From: Massilia sp. YIM B02769 | GTDB lineage: Bacteria; Pseudomonadota; Gammaproteobacteria; Burkholderiales; Burkholderiaceae_D | Assembly (NCBI RefSeq): GCF_030411995.1 | Contig: NZ_JASNRC010000002.1 | Location: forward strand, 62,001 to 126,000 | Direction of reading: 5' to 3' | Length of the DNA: 64,000 bases | In this document: positions 17,966-27,555 of the stretch, piece after piece | Numbering within the stretch: the stretch's first letter is position 1 | Layout: each line of letters opens with the position of its first letter | Position numbers and translations under genes: made by a program | The notes under the pieces: model-generated | The model's input: the letters and a program-made list of their open reading frames with translations, nothing else | What the model was told of the DNA's origin: nothing | The model's database searches: none

Positions 17966-18053
17966 GTAGGGTGGGTTCTCGAACCCCCCATTCACCGCAT
18001 GCATGTCGAATGATCGTCCGTTGTAGTGGTGGGTTCGAGAACCCACCCTACGC
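17966..18053. repeat. Large inverted repeat after metE
   Basis: A 23 bp arm at 17966-17988 (GCGTAGGGTGGGTTCTCG onward) is matched perfectly by its reverse complement at 18031-18053, with 42 bp between. The arms belong to the GTAGGGTGGG palindrome family. A transcript could fold into a long stem, so it may also end metE transcription. Confidence 0.85.
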
Positions 18054-18178
18054 ACCCAATTCATGCACCCGGCATCATCACCCAGGCCATTTCGGTGCAT
18101 CCGTTGTGTTTCAGACACACCCAGTAGTTGAGTTCGTTAATATTGTTTAGCATGCATTTTTTCATATTGGAGATGTGC

Positions 18179-20575
18179 GTGTTCAAACCGACTCAATTGC
18201 GCCGTGCCGTGTTGCTTGGTCTGTATGGCAGCAGCGCCCTGGCCGCCTTCGTTCCGCCTGCGTTTGCCCAGACCGCCACGCCTGAAGCCGCGGACGCCAA
18301 CGCGATCCAGAGCGTGCACGTGGTCGGCACGCGCCGCACCGGCGCCGCATCCAGCACCGACACGCCGGTCCCGGTCGACATCATCCCGATGACGCGCCTG
18401 GCCGAACAGGGCAGCCAGTTCGACCTGTCGCAAACGCTCACCAACATCTCCCCCTCCTTCAACTCGACCCGCCAGAGCGGCGCCGACGGCGCCGACCTGG
18501 TCGACTCCGCCGCCCTGCGCGGCCTCGGTTCCGACCAGACCCTGGTGCTGGTGAACGGCAAGCGCCGCCACACCACCGCCCTGGTCAATCTGTTCGGCGC
18601 GCGCAACCGCGGCAACACCGGCACCGACCTGAACGCGATTCCCGTGATGGCCATCCGTAACGTGCAGGTGCTGCGCGACGGCGCCGCCGCCCAGTACGGC
18701 TCGGACGCCATCGCCGGCGTGATGAACATCGAACTCAAGAAAAACCTGGGCTGCGAAGCGGTGGCCGGCTTCGGCCAGTACAAGGAAGGCGACGGCGACA
18801 ACTGGCTGGCCTCGGCCTACTGCGGCATCCCGGTCGCCGGCGGCAGCTTCGGCATCACCACCGAATACCTGTACCGCGGCCGCTCGAACCGCGCCGAGGA
18901 AGGCAATCCGCGCATCATCGGCGACAGCAAGACCGAAAACCAGACGGTGTATATCAACGGCGACGTCGCCCTGGGCAGCGGCAAGCTGTACCTGACCGGC
19001 GGCGTGCAGCGCCGCGACGCGTCGAGCGCCGCCTTCGCGCGCGGCGGCCTCGGCACCGAGGACATCCCGACCCGCAACTCGGCCGCCATGTATCCGGACG
19101 GTTTCGTCCCCTTCATCAATGGCGATTTGAAGGACCGCTACGCCACCGCCGGCTACCGCACCAAACTCGGCGAGTGGAGCGGCGACTTCTCCCAGACCTA
19201 CGGCTACAACCGTCTCGACTACACCATCGCGAACACGCTGAACGCCTCGATCGCGAACCTCGACCTGACCAACGGCGGCGCCGGCATCAGCCCGAGCTCG
19301 TTTTCCGCCGGCGGCTTCGACTTCCGCCAGCTGACCACCAACGCCGACTTCAGCCGCTACTACGGCAACGTCCTGAACGGCCTGAACGCCGCCTTCGGCT
19401 TCGAATACCGCAACGAGCAGTACCGCATCTTCTCCGGCGAACAGGGCTCCTGGATCGACGCCGACGGCGTGGGCGTGGGCGGGGCCGGCGGCAGCCAGGG
19501 ATTCCCGGGCTTCCAGCCGGGCGACGCCACCAAACGCAGCCGCCACAGCACGGCCGCCTACCTCGACCTCGAAGCCGACGTCACCGAGCGCCTGAAAGTG
19601 CAGGCCGCGCTGCGCCACGAGCGCTTCTCCGACTTCGGCTCGACCACCGACGGCAAGCTGGCCGCCGCCTTCAAGCTCGGCGGCGACGTGATGCTGCGCG
19701 CCTCGGCCAGCACCGGCTTCCGCGCGCCGTCGCTGCAGCAGGTCTACTTCTCGTCGACCTTCACCGACTTCGTCAGCGGCGAACCGCTCGACGTGGTGCT
19801 GGCGCCGAACGGCGGCGCCGTCGCGAATGCGGCCGGCATCCCGAAGCTGAAGGAAGAAACGTCGAAGAGCTTCACCGTCGGCGCCACCTGGACGCCGTCG
19901 CAGACGACGTCGGTCACGGCCGACCTGTACCGCATCGACATCGACGACCGCATCGTGCTGTCGGGCCGCTTCAATGCCGACAACTACCCGGCACTGGGCG
20001 CCACCCTGGCCTCGCTCGGCGTCGGCGAAGCCCAGTTCTTCGTCAACTCGGTCGACACCGAGACCAAGGGCCTGGACATTACCGCCGCGCACCGCATGCC
20101 GCTCGGCAGCGGCCGCCTGAACACCTTCCTGGCGCTGAACTTCAGCAAGACCGAGGTGACCGGCGTGCATGCGCCAAGCACCCTGGCCGGCTTCGAGGAC
20201 GTGCTGCTGTCGGAGCGCGAGCGCCTGTTCATCGAACAGGGCGGCCCGCGCCGCAAGGCCACCCTCGGCTTCGAGTACAGCCTCGGCAAGTTCGGTTCGG
20301 ACTTCCGCATCATCCACTTCGGCCCGCAGACCCTGGGCACCTTCTCGGGCCCGCCGGTGCCGAACGCCTACTACAAGCCGAAGACCTCGGCCGACCTCTC
20401 GTTCAGCTGGTCGTATAGCGACAACACCAGGCTGACCCTGGGTGCGACCAACATCTTCAACGTCAAGCCGACCACGCAGGATGCCAACGAAACCGACAAC
20501 GGCTTCAAGTACGAAAGCGTGCAGTTCGGCCTGAACGGCGCGGCTTATTTCGCGCGTCTCTGGCACAAGTTCTGA
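18179..20575 (+). CDS. TonB-dependent outer membrane receptor
   Basis: A 798-residue receptor. The signal peptide MFKPTQLRRAVLLGLYGSSA ends at AFA. A plug domain follows at about 40-160 (VLVNGKRRHTT, VQVLRDGAAAQYGSDAIAGVMNI), then a 22-strand-type barrel ending in ARLWHKF with the required terminal Phe. GTG 18179 is chosen because GGAG lies six bases upstream; ATG 18173 is adjacent to that GGAG and ATG 18152 adds no useful signal. Such receptors import siderophores, cobalamin, sugars or other ligands using TonB energy. No ligand genes are adjacent, so specificity is unknown. No cobalamin riboswitch was recognised upstream. Confidence 0.92.
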   Translation: MFKPTQLRRAVLLGLYGSSALAAFVPPAFAQTATPEAADANAIQSVHVVGTRRTGAASSTDTPVPVDIIPMTRLAEQGSQFDLSQTLTNISPSFNSTRQSGADGADLVDSAALRGLGSDQTLVLVNGKRRHTTALVNLFGARNRGNTGTDLNAIPVMAIRNVQVLRDGAAAQYGSDAIAGVMNIELKKNLGCEAVAGFGQYKEGDGDNWLASAYCGIPVAGGSFGITTEYLYRGRSNRAEEGNPRIIGDSKTENQTVYINGDVALGSGKLYLTGGVQRRDASSAAFARGGLGTEDIPTRNSAAMYPDGFVPFINGDLKDRYATAGYRTKLGEWSGDFSQTYGYNRLDYTIANTLNASIANLDLTNGGAGISPSSFSAGGFDFRQLTTNADFSRYYGNVLNGLNAAFGFEYRNEQYRIFSGEQGSWIDADGVGVGGAGGSQGFPGFQPGDATKRSRHSTAAYLDLEADVTERLKVQAALRHERFSDFGSTTDGKLAAAFKLGGDVMLRASASTGFRAPSLQQVYFSSTFTDFVSGEPLDVVLAPNGGAVANAAGIPKLKEETSKSFTVGATWTPSQTTSVTADLYRIDIDDRIVLSGRFNADNYPALGATLASLGVGEAQFFVNSVDTETKGLDITAAHRMPLGSGRLNTFLALNFSKTEVTGVHAPSTLAGFEDVLLSERERLFIEQGGPRRKATLGFEYSLGKFGSDFRIIHFGPQTLGTFSGPPVPNAYYKPKTSADLSFSWSYSDNTRLTLGATNIFNVKPTTQDANETDNGFKYESVQFGLNGAAYFARLWHKF

Positions 20576-20916
20576 CGCAGGGCGGGCGTTATCGGGGCTG
20601 TTGCCTGCACTGCTAACGGTGTGTTGAATCCGCGTGGGCTCAAGAGCCCACCCTACGGAAAAGGCCGCGGACTTCCGGCAGCAAAAAACAAGGCCCGATA
20701 CGTCACGGGATTTCGTCACCGCGAGCCGGCGGCGTGTCCCGTAGGGTGGGCTCTCGAGCCCACGCGGATCATGCATACCCATCACGGCACAGGCAACAGC
20801 CCCTACTCCACCCGCATACCGGTTTTTCACGCGGCCAGCAGCATCCGACCCGTACAACCGCCCCCCGCATTGGCCTCTATAATCGTCCTTTCATCGACCA
20901 CGCCGAAGGGACCTCC
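20576..20916. repeat. Mirrored repeat island without genes
   Basis: The gap holds a composite inverted repeat. GGGGCTGTTGCCTG (20594-20607) and an inward palindrome at about 20629-20656 are mirrored by a palindrome at about 20739-20767 and CAGGCAACAGCCCC (20790-20803). The promoter of the next gene is probably within 20804-20910; no clear consensus was seen. Confidence 0.75.
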
Positions 20917-23709
20917 ATGCACGCCCCCAGCTCCCCGCAGCAGCTCGCGTACGAGGCCGTCGCCATCCTGGAAAGCATCTCGGACGGCTTCTTCTCGCTC
21001 AACCAGGACTGGGAATTCACCTACGTGAACGTGCAGGCCGAAGGCCTGCTCGGCGTGACGCACGACAGCCTGCTCGGACGCTCGCTGTGGGACGCCTACC
21101 CCGGCCTGCACGGCACAGCCTTCGAAGCCTTCTACCGGAATGCCATGCGCGAGCGCGCCGCCGACGAGATCACGGCCTGGTATCCGGAACACCAGAAGTG
21201 GTACGCCGTGCGCGTGGCGCCGCTGGCCGCCGGCCTCTCCTTCTACTTCCGCGACGTCAGCGCGCAGGTGGCGACCGAAGCCGCGCTGCGCGAGAGCGAA
21301 CGCAGTTTCCGCCAGCTGGCCGATTCGATTCCGCAGATCGTCTGGATCGTCGACGCGTCGGGACGCAACGTCTATTTCAACCGCCAGTGGGACGCCTACA
21401 CCGGCGTGCCGATCGATTCCAGCTCGCCCGCCGATATCGCCGGCGAATTCGTCCATCCCGACGACCGCGCCGCCACCATGCAGGCGTGGAACGCGGCCTA
21501 CGAACAGCGGCGCGACTACCAGGTCGAGCACCGCATCCGCTCGGCCGCAGGCGACTACCGCTGGTTCCTGGTGCGCGCCGAACCCTATGTCAACGCCGAC
21601 GGCGCGATCGAGCGCTGGTTCGGCACCTCGACCGACATCCACGACGAAAAGCTGGCCAAGATCGCCCTGGCCGAAGGCGAAGCGCGCTACCGCCAGCTGT
21701 TCGAGGCGCTGGAGACGGCGGGCCGGCGCCACGCCTTCCAGCTGGCCCTGGCCGACCGCATCCGCCCGCTCACCGATCCCGAAGAAGTCACGGCCGCCGC
21801 CAGCGAACTGCTGGGCAAGGAGGTCGGCGGCAAGCGCGTCGTGTACGGCGAAACCGACGCCGGCGGCGCCTGGATCCACATGCACCCCGACTGGACCGAC
21901 GGCGGCATGGCCTCGATGCGCGGCGTGCGCCTGCGCCTCGACGACTTCGGCGTGGCCGCCGTCGACCTGCTGCGCGCCGGCCGGAACCTGGTGCTGGACG
22001 ACGTCACGCGCGACGCCGCCACCGCGCCGCATGCCGCCGCTTATCAAGCCGCCGGCATGGGCGCGGCCCTCGGCATCCCGCTGATGAAGGATGGCCGCCT
22101 GCAGGCCGTCCTGAGCGTGCACGACGACGTCGCCCACCACTGGACGCCCGAGCAGGTGGCCCTGGCCGAGGACATGGTCGACCGCACCTGGTTTGCCCTC
22201 GACAGCCTGCGCGCCCAGGCCGCGCTGCGCGCCGAGCGCGACCAGAGCCGCCAGATCTTCGACAACATGGCCGAGGGCTTCGCCCTGCTCGACGCCGACT
22301 GGACCATCCTGCAGGTCAACGAGACCGGCACCCGGCTGATCCGGCGCACGCATGCCGAGCTGCTCGGCCGCAAGCTGTGGGACGCAATGCCGCACCTGGC
22401 CGGCGGCCCGGTGGAAGCGCTGTACCGGCGCGTGCAGGCCGGCGGCCAGCCGGAGTACCTCGAGCACCGGCAAATCCTGCCGGACGGCGCCGGCGCCTGG
22501 ATCGAGAGCCGCGCCTACCCGCTGCCCGAGCAGCGGCTGGCGGTCTTTTTCCGCGACATCGGCAAGCGCAAGGAGGCCGAGGACAAGCTGCGCGAGGCCG
22601 ACCGCCGCAAGGACGAGTTCCTGGCCATGCTGGCGCACGAGCTGCGCAACCCGCTGGCGCCGATCGGCGCCGCCGCCCACCTGCTGCGCCTGGGCCGGCT
22701 CGACGAGGAACGGGTGCGCCACACCAGCCAGATCCTCGGGCGCCAGGTCGACCACATGACCCACCTGATCGACGATTTGCTGGATGTGTCGCGCGTCACG
22801 CGCGGCCTGGTCGAACTCGACATGGCGCCGGTCGACATCCGCCACGTGGTGGCCGACGCCATCGAGCAGGTGGCGCCGCTGATGCAGAAGCGCCGCCACC
22901 ACCTGCACTCGCATATCCCGCCGGATACCACCGTGGTTCTGGGCGACCGCCAGCGCCTGGTGCAGGTACTCGCGAATATCCTGAACAACGCCGCCAAGTA
23001 CACCGACGAAGGCGGCAGCATCAGCCTAACCTCGGAAGTGCGCGCCGACCACGTGGTCATCGAAGTGAGCGACAACGGCATCGGCATGACGCCCGAGCTG
23101 GCGGCGCGTGCCTTCGATTTGTTCGCCCAGGCCGAACGGACCTCGGACCGCGCGGCCGGCGGCCTGGGGCTGGGCCTGGCGCTGGTGAAAAGCCTGGTCG
23201 AACTGCATGGCGGCAGCGTCACCGCCGCCAGCGCGGGCCTGGGCCAGGGCAGCCGCTTCAGCGTCTGCCTGCCGCGCATGGCGGCGGCCCCGGCATCGGA
23301 AGCGGCCGGCGCCGGCGACGGCGCGGCCGCACCCGCCAAAGCCGCCCTGCGCGTGCTGGTGGTCGACGACAATGCCGACGCGGCGGCGATGCTGGCCATG
23401 GTGCTGCAAGCCTATGGCCACCAAGTCGCCGTCGAACACGGCTCGCTGGCCGCGCTGGCGCGGGCGCGCAGCGAGCGGCCCGACGTTTGCATCCTCGACA
23501 TCGGCCTGCCCGACATCGACGGCAACGAACTGGCGCGGCGCCTGCGCGCCCTCCCCGAGACGGCGCATGCGGTGCTGATCGCCGTCACCGGCTACGGCCA
23601 CGACAGCGACCGCCGCAAGTCGCTCGCCGCCGGCTTCGACCACCACCTGGTGAAGCCGGCCGACGCCGCGCAACTGGCCGCAATCCTGGCCGGCATCGGC
23701 AAGGCCTGA
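20917..23709 (+). CDS. Soluble hybrid sensor histidine kinase (PAS-PAS-GAF-PAS-HK-REC)
   Basis: A 930-residue cytosolic kinase with no membrane segment. Domain order: PAS about 15-125, PAS about 130-260 (SFRQLADSIPQIVWIVDASG), GAF-like about 280-430, PAS about 440-560, HisKA with phospho-His574 in MLAHELRNPLAP, HATPase with NILNNAAKYT, DNGIGM and GLGLGLALVKSL, then a C-terminal receiver with phospho-Asp861 in CILDIGLPDIDG. ATG 20917 is chosen because GAAGGG precedes it and PAS1 starts just after. No partner response regulator is adjacent, so the output is unknown. Weak PAS cofactor signatures do not tell whether it senses light, redox or ligand. Confidence 0.92.
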   Translation: MHAPSSPQQLAYEAVAILESISDGFFSLNQDWEFTYVNVQAEGLLGVTHDSLLGRSLWDAYPGLHGTAFEAFYRNAMRERAADEITAWYPEHQKWYAVRVAPLAAGLSFYFRDVSAQVATEAALRESERSFRQLADSIPQIVWIVDASGRNVYFNRQWDAYTGVPIDSSSPADIAGEFVHPDDRAATMQAWNAAYEQRRDYQVEHRIRSAAGDYRWFLVRAEPYVNADGAIERWFGTSTDIHDEKLAKIALAEGEARYRQLFEALETAGRRHAFQLALADRIRPLTDPEEVTAAASELLGKEVGGKRVVYGETDAGGAWIHMHPDWTDGGMASMRGVRLRLDDFGVAAVDLLRAGRNLVLDDVTRDAATAPHAAAYQAAGMGAALGIPLMKDGRLQAVLSVHDDVAHHWTPEQVALAEDMVDRTWFALDSLRAQAALRAERDQSRQIFDNMAEGFALLDADWTILQVNETGTRLIRRTHAELLGRKLWDAMPHLAGGPVEALYRRVQAGGQPEYLEHRQILPDGAGAWIESRAYPLPEQRLAVFFRDIGKRKEAEDKLREADRRKDEFLAMLAHELRNPLAPIGAAAHLLRLGRLDEERVRHTSQILGRQVDHMTHLIDDLLDVSRVTRGLVELDMAPVDIRHVVADAIEQVAPLMQKRRHHLHSHIPPDTTVVLGDRQRLVQVLANILNNAAKYTDEGGSISLTSEVRADHVVIEVSDNGIGMTPELAARAFDLFAQAERTSDRAAGGLGLGLALVKSLVELHGGSVTAASAGLGQGSRFSVCLPRMAAAPASEAAGAGDGAAAPAKAALRVLVVDDNADAAAMLAMVLQAYGHQVAVEHGSLAALARARSERPDVCILDIGLPDIDGNELARRLRALPETAHAVLIAVTGYGHDSDRRKSLAAGFDHHLVKPADAAQLAAILAGIGKA

Positions 23710-23788
23710 GCGCCGAAACGACAACGGCAGCCGAAGCCGCCGTCGTTAGCGCCCCGAGCCGGCCGCATCGATGGGCCGGCCCGGTGGT

Positions 23789-25276
23789 TCACTCAGTCAC
23801 TCGGCTGGTCAAGTCCACATCCTTCGCGCTGCTACGCTTGCTGTCGGCAACGCGCTGTTCCCAGTAATGCGCATTCACGATCCCCAGCGCCAGCGGATCG
23901 AACTGCGGGTCCTTGCCCAGCTTCTTCTGCGCCTCGTAGTCGCGCAGGCACTTAAAGGCGACGTTCCGCAGCAGGATGATGGCCACCAGGTTCAGCCAGG
24001 CCATCAGGCCGACGCCGATGTCGCCCAGGGCCCAGGCCAGGTCGGCGGTCTTGACGGTGCCGTAGACGGTGGCGGCGATGATCGCCACCTTCAGCGCGAA
24101 CTTCAGCCACGGATGGCGCGCATGGCGGTCGATGTAGGCGATGTTGGTTTCGGCGATGTAGTAGTAGGCGACGATGGTGGTAAAGGCGAAGAACAGCAGC
24201 GCCACCGCCACGAAGATCGCGCCGAAGCCCGGCATCACGTGTTCCAGCGCGACCTGCACATAGCCCGGGCCGCCCGCCACGCCCTGCACCCCGGTGTACA
24301 TCGCCGCGCCGTTCGGGCCTTCGACGTTGTACTGGCCGGTAATCAGGAGCATGAAGGCCGTGGCCGAGCACACGAACAGGGTGTCGACGTACACCGAGAA
24401 GCCCTGCACCAGGCCCTGCTTGGCCGGGTGGCTCACTTCCGCCGCCGACGAGGCGTGCGGGCCGGTGCCCTGGCCGGCCTCGTTCGAGTACACGCCGCGC
24501 TTCACGCCCCACTGGATCGCCATGCCGACGATGGCGCCGAAGCCTGCGTCCAGGCCGAAGGCCGAGCTGAAGATCAGCTTCATCACGCCGGGCAGCTGCT
24601 CGATGTGCAGGAAGATGATGACGCAGGCGACGATGATGTAGCCGAGCGCCATGAAGGGCACGATGACTTCGGCAAAGGTGGCGATGCGCTTGACGCCGCC
24701 GAAGATGATGAAGCCGAGCGCGATCGCCAGCAGCGCGGCGGTGACGTTGCGGTCGATGCCGATCGCGGTCTGCAGGCCTTCGGCGATGGAATTGGCCTGC
24801 ACGCCCGGCAGCAGCAGGCCGGTGGCGAGGATGGTGGCAAAGGCGAAGGTGAGCGCGTACCACTTCATGCCCAGGCCCTTCTCGATGTAGAAGGCGGGGC
24901 CGCCGCGGTATTCCCTGGCGATCTGCTCCTTGTAGACCTGGCCCAGGGTCGACTCGACAAAGGCGGAGCTGGCGCCGAGGAAGGCCACGGCCCACATCCA
25001 GAACACGGCGCCGGGGCCGCCGAAGGTGATGGCGGTGGCGACGCCGGCGATGTTGCCGGTGCCGACGCGGCCGGCCAGGGTCATGGTCAGCGCCTGGAAC
25101 GAGGAGACGCCCTGCTCCGAGCTTTTACCTTCGAACATCAGGCGCGTCATCTCGCGCACGTGGCGCACCTGCAGGAAGCGCGAGCGCAGCGAAAAATACA
25201 GGCCCACGCCCAGGCACAGCACGATCAGGGCCGGGCTCCAGATTATTCCATTGATAGTGCTGACCAACTCGTTCAT
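23789..25276 (-). CDS. AGCS-family sodium:amino acid (alanine/glycine) symporter
   Basis: A 495-residue inner membrane protein of usual AGCS length with about ten or eleven hydrophobic helices. Family signatures include LTMTLAGRVGTGNIAGVATAI in the substrate and sodium site, GGPGAVFWMW, and GVKRGVYSNEAGQGTGPHA. It takes up alanine or glycine with Na+. The C-terminal 35 residues are hydrophilic. It is convergent with the hybrid kinase gene (79 bp between stops) and monocistronic. No glycine riboswitch was recognised upstream of 25276. Confidence 0.94.
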   Translation of the reverse strand: MNELVSTINGIIWSPALIVLCLGVGLYFSLRSRFLQVRHVREMTRLMFEGKSSEQGVSSFQALTMTLAGRVGTGNIAGVATAITFGGPGAVFWMWAVAFLGASSAFVESTLGQVYKEQIAREYRGGPAFYIEKGLGMKWYALTFAFATILATGLLLPGVQANSIAEGLQTAIGIDRNVTAALLAIALGFIIFGGVKRIATFAEVIVPFMALGYIIVACVIIFLHIEQLPGVMKLIFSSAFGLDAGFGAIVGMAIQWGVKRGVYSNEAGQGTGPHASSAAEVSHPAKQGLVQGFSVYVDTLFVCSATAFMLLITGQYNVEGPNGAAMYTGVQGVAGGPGYVQVALEHVMPGFGAIFVAVALLFFAFTTIVAYYYIAETNIAYIDRHARHPWLKFALKVAIIAATVYGTVKTADLAWALGDIGVGLMAWLNLVAIILLRNVAFKCLRDYEAQKKLGKDPQFDPLALGIVNAHYWEQRVADSKRSSAKDVDLTSRVTE

Positions 25277-25474
25277 CTACATCGTCCTCTTCGGTTTTGA
25301 TATGCGGCGGTTGTCGTTGACGATCGAAAATGTTGCCCGATCTTCAAGTGGATGAAGATACCGTATGGCCGGGCAAACGCCAACGCTTTTTGCACGCTGC
25401 CCGTCCCTTGTTCGCCCCGCCGCCCTGAAGCCGGTATCATCCGCATTCGCTAAAGAGAATTGATTGGAGTTTCC

Positions 25475-26425
25475 ATGGTCATCGTGACCCACAACGGCAA
25501 GTTCCACGCGGATGACGCGTGGGCTTGCGCCGTCCTGCAGATCCTGTTTCCCGACGCCGAGCTGGTACGCACGCGCGACAGCGCCGCCATCGAGGCCGCC
25601 GACTTCGCCGTCGACGTCGGCGGCATCTGGGACCCGGCCACCGGCCGCTTCGACCACCACCAGAAAGGCTTCGACGGCGCCCGCCCGACTGGCGTGCCCT
25701 ACGCCAGCGCCGGCCTGGTCTGGCGCGAATACGGCGCGCGCTGCGTCGCCGCCCTGGCCCTGCGCTACGTCGGCCGCGAACTGCGGGACAGCACGGCCCA
25801 GGAGATGGCCTATGCCATCGACGCCGACATCGTGCAATACCTGGACTTGTCGGACGTGGGCGCGGCCAAGAACGCGCCCGGCGGCTACGGCCTGTCGGCC
25901 ATCGTCTCCGGCTTCAACCCGAACTGGCTGGACGAAGAGCGCATCGGCTACGGCGCGCCGACCGAGGCCTTCCGTTTGCAGGAATTCCGGCGCGCGATGG
26001 CGCTGCTGACCGACATCATGGTCAATTCGGTGAAGTACCGCGTCGGCGCCCTGATGGCCGTCGAGCAGGTGCGCGACGCCGACACCCTCGAAGACGGGCG
26101 CCTGCTCTACCTGAGCAACAGCGCCCTGCCCTGGTCCAGCATCGTGCGCAAGGAAATGCCGAAGGTGCTGTTCGTGATCAGCCACAGCATCGGGGAGCAG
26201 CGCTACATGCTGCACACGGTCTCGGTCAGCACGGAGAGCTTCGAGGCACGCGCCGACCTGCCCGCGCCCTGGGCCGGCCTGCGCGACGCCGACCTGGCGG
26301 CGGTCACCGGCGTGCCCGACGCCACCTTCTGCCACAACGGCCGCTTCATCGCCGCAGCCAAGTCCTACGAGGGCGCGCTGGCGATGGCGAAACAGGCCTT
26401 GCAGGCGGTGGACGCCGGCAACTGA
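25475..26425 (+). CDS. MYG1-family metal-dependent hydrolase/exonuclease-like protein
   Basis: A 316-residue UPF0160/MYG1 protein. Metal-binding motifs are THNGKFHADDAWA at the N-terminus and RFDHHQKGFDG (DHH-type), with MAYAIDADIVQYLDL and HNGRFIAAAKS further on. Eukaryotic MYG1 is a 3'-5' exoribonuclease; the role in bacteria is unsettled. TGGAG precedes ATG 25475. Its TGA stop is formed by the first bases of a REPIN-like repeat that begins there (TGAACAGCC). Confidence 0.88.
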   Translation: MVIVTHNGKFHADDAWACAVLQILFPDAELVRTRDSAAIEAADFAVDVGGIWDPATGRFDHHQKGFDGARPTGVPYASAGLVWREYGARCVAALALRYVGRELRDSTAQEMAYAIDADIVQYLDLSDVGAAKNAPGGYGLSAIVSGFNPNWLDEERIGYGAPTEAFRLQEFRRAMALLTDIMVNSVKYRVGALMAVEQVRDADTLEDGRLLYLSNSALPWSSIVRKEMPKVLFVISHSIGEQRYMLHTVSVSTESFEARADLPAPWAGLRDADLAAVTGVPDATFCHNGRFIAAAKSYEGALAMAKQALQAVDAGN

Positions 26426-26566
26426 ACAGCCGGGGTCAGGTCTGACATTCAGACACGAACCCAGCTGTATGTCCGGATTCCCGGCGCCGGTACGCGGGGC
26501 CGGCATCGGCTACGCGGCAGTCAAGGCTGAGGCCGTGTCCGAATGTCAGACCTGACCCCGGCTATT
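26423..26566. repeat. REPIN-like inverted repeat element, copy 1
   Basis: Left arm starts TGAACAGCCGGGGTCAGG at 26423. A 23 bp perfect arm pair lies at 26428-26450 and 26541-26563, and with one mismatch the pairing continues through GACACG to about 30 bp. The roughly 80 bp interior is unlike that of the second copy at 52.05 kb. The first three bases are the stop codon of the MYG1 gene. Confidence 0.88.
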
Positions 26567-26685
26567 AAAACCACGCTAAGTCTTGGCTAAGTGTCGGGTC
26601 CTAGTATGGCCGAGCTCGCAGCTTTGCGCTGCTTCGTCCCGACTACCGACCACTTGCACGGCGATCCCGTATCGCCCAGGCCAGC

Positions 26686-27552
26686 ATGCGACTTTCCGCC
26701 TTCCGCACCCTCCTCCTGCTTTGCCTCACCATCTTCACCTTCCCCGCGCAGGCGCACAAGGACCAGCTGCCGCACGCCGCCCGGCTGGCCGCGCTCAGGT
26801 CGAGCGCGGTGATGATCGTCGACCTGCAATCGCAGGCGGTCCTGCACGAGAAGAATGCGCACGCGGTCATGCCGATCGCCTCGCTCACCAAGCTGATGAC
26901 GGCACTGGTGGTGCTGGAGGCGAAGCAGGACATGCGGCAAATGCTGACCATCACCCGGGCCGACATCGACCGCCTGAAGCATTCCTCGTCGCGCCTGCAG
27001 GTCGGAACGACACTGACGCGGCGCGACATGCTGCACCTGGCCCTGATGAGCTCCGAAAACCGCGCGGCTTCGGCCCTGGGACGCGCCTACCCCGGCGGCA
27101 CGCGCCGCTTCGTGAAGGCGATGAACGCCAGGGCGCGCGCGCTCGGCATGAAGGACACGCGCTACGTCGAGCCGACCGGCCTGTCGAGCGCGAATGTCTC
27201 GACGCCGAGCGACCTCGCCAAGCTGGTGGTCGCGGCCGAGAAGAACCCGACCATCCGGCGCTACTCGACCGACCGCCGCTTCAGCATCCGCCAAGGCAAG
27301 GCCACCACCGTCTACAGCAACACCAACCGCCTGACCGCGAACGCGAATTGGGGCATCCGCCTGCAAAAGACCGGCTACATCTCCGAGGCGGGCCGCTGCA
27401 TGGTGCTGTATGCGGTAGTCAGGAAGCGCCCGACCGTGATGGTTTTCCTCGACGCCCAGGGCAAGTTCTCGCATGCCGCCGATGCCAACCGGGTGCGCGC
27501 ATGGCTGGCCCGGCTGGGCGCCTCGGCGCTCAAGCAACTGGCGGGGCGCTGA
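26686..27552 (+). CDS. pbpG: D-alanyl-D-alanine endopeptidase (penicillin-binding protein 7 type)
   Basis: A 288-residue S11 peptidase. A signal peptide (LLLLCLTIFTFPAQA) directs it to the periplasm. The catalytic set is complete: SLTK with nucleophile Ser66, SEN at 123-125, and KTGYISEAG. Such enzymes cut D-Ala-meso-DAP crosslinks in peptidoglycan. The length fits PbpG rather than the longer DacA/DacC. It has only a weak CAGG upstream of ATG 26686. It is convergent with the histidine kinase gene, with three bases between stops. Confidence 0.92.
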   Translation: MRLSAFRTLLLLCLTIFTFPAQAHKDQLPHAARLAALRSSAVMIVDLQSQAVLHEKNAHAVMPIASLTKLMTALVVLEAKQDMRQMLTITRADIDRLKHSSSRLQVGTTLTRRDMLHLALMSSENRAASALGRAYPGGTRRFVKAMNARARALGMKDTRYVEPTGLSSANVSTPSDLAKLVVAAEKNPTIRRYSTDRRFSIRQGKATTVYSNTNRLTANANWGIRLQKTGYISEAGRCMVLYAVVRKRPTVMVFLDAQGKFSHAADANRVRAWLARLGASALKQLAGR

Positions 27553-27555
27553 CGC

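Noticed and set aside
18137..20857. A long open frame on the minus strand opposite the TonB receptor
   Set aside because: It arises from codon bias in GC-rich DNA; composition is Ala/Arg/Gly/Val-rich with no domain, while the plus strand shows a full receptor.
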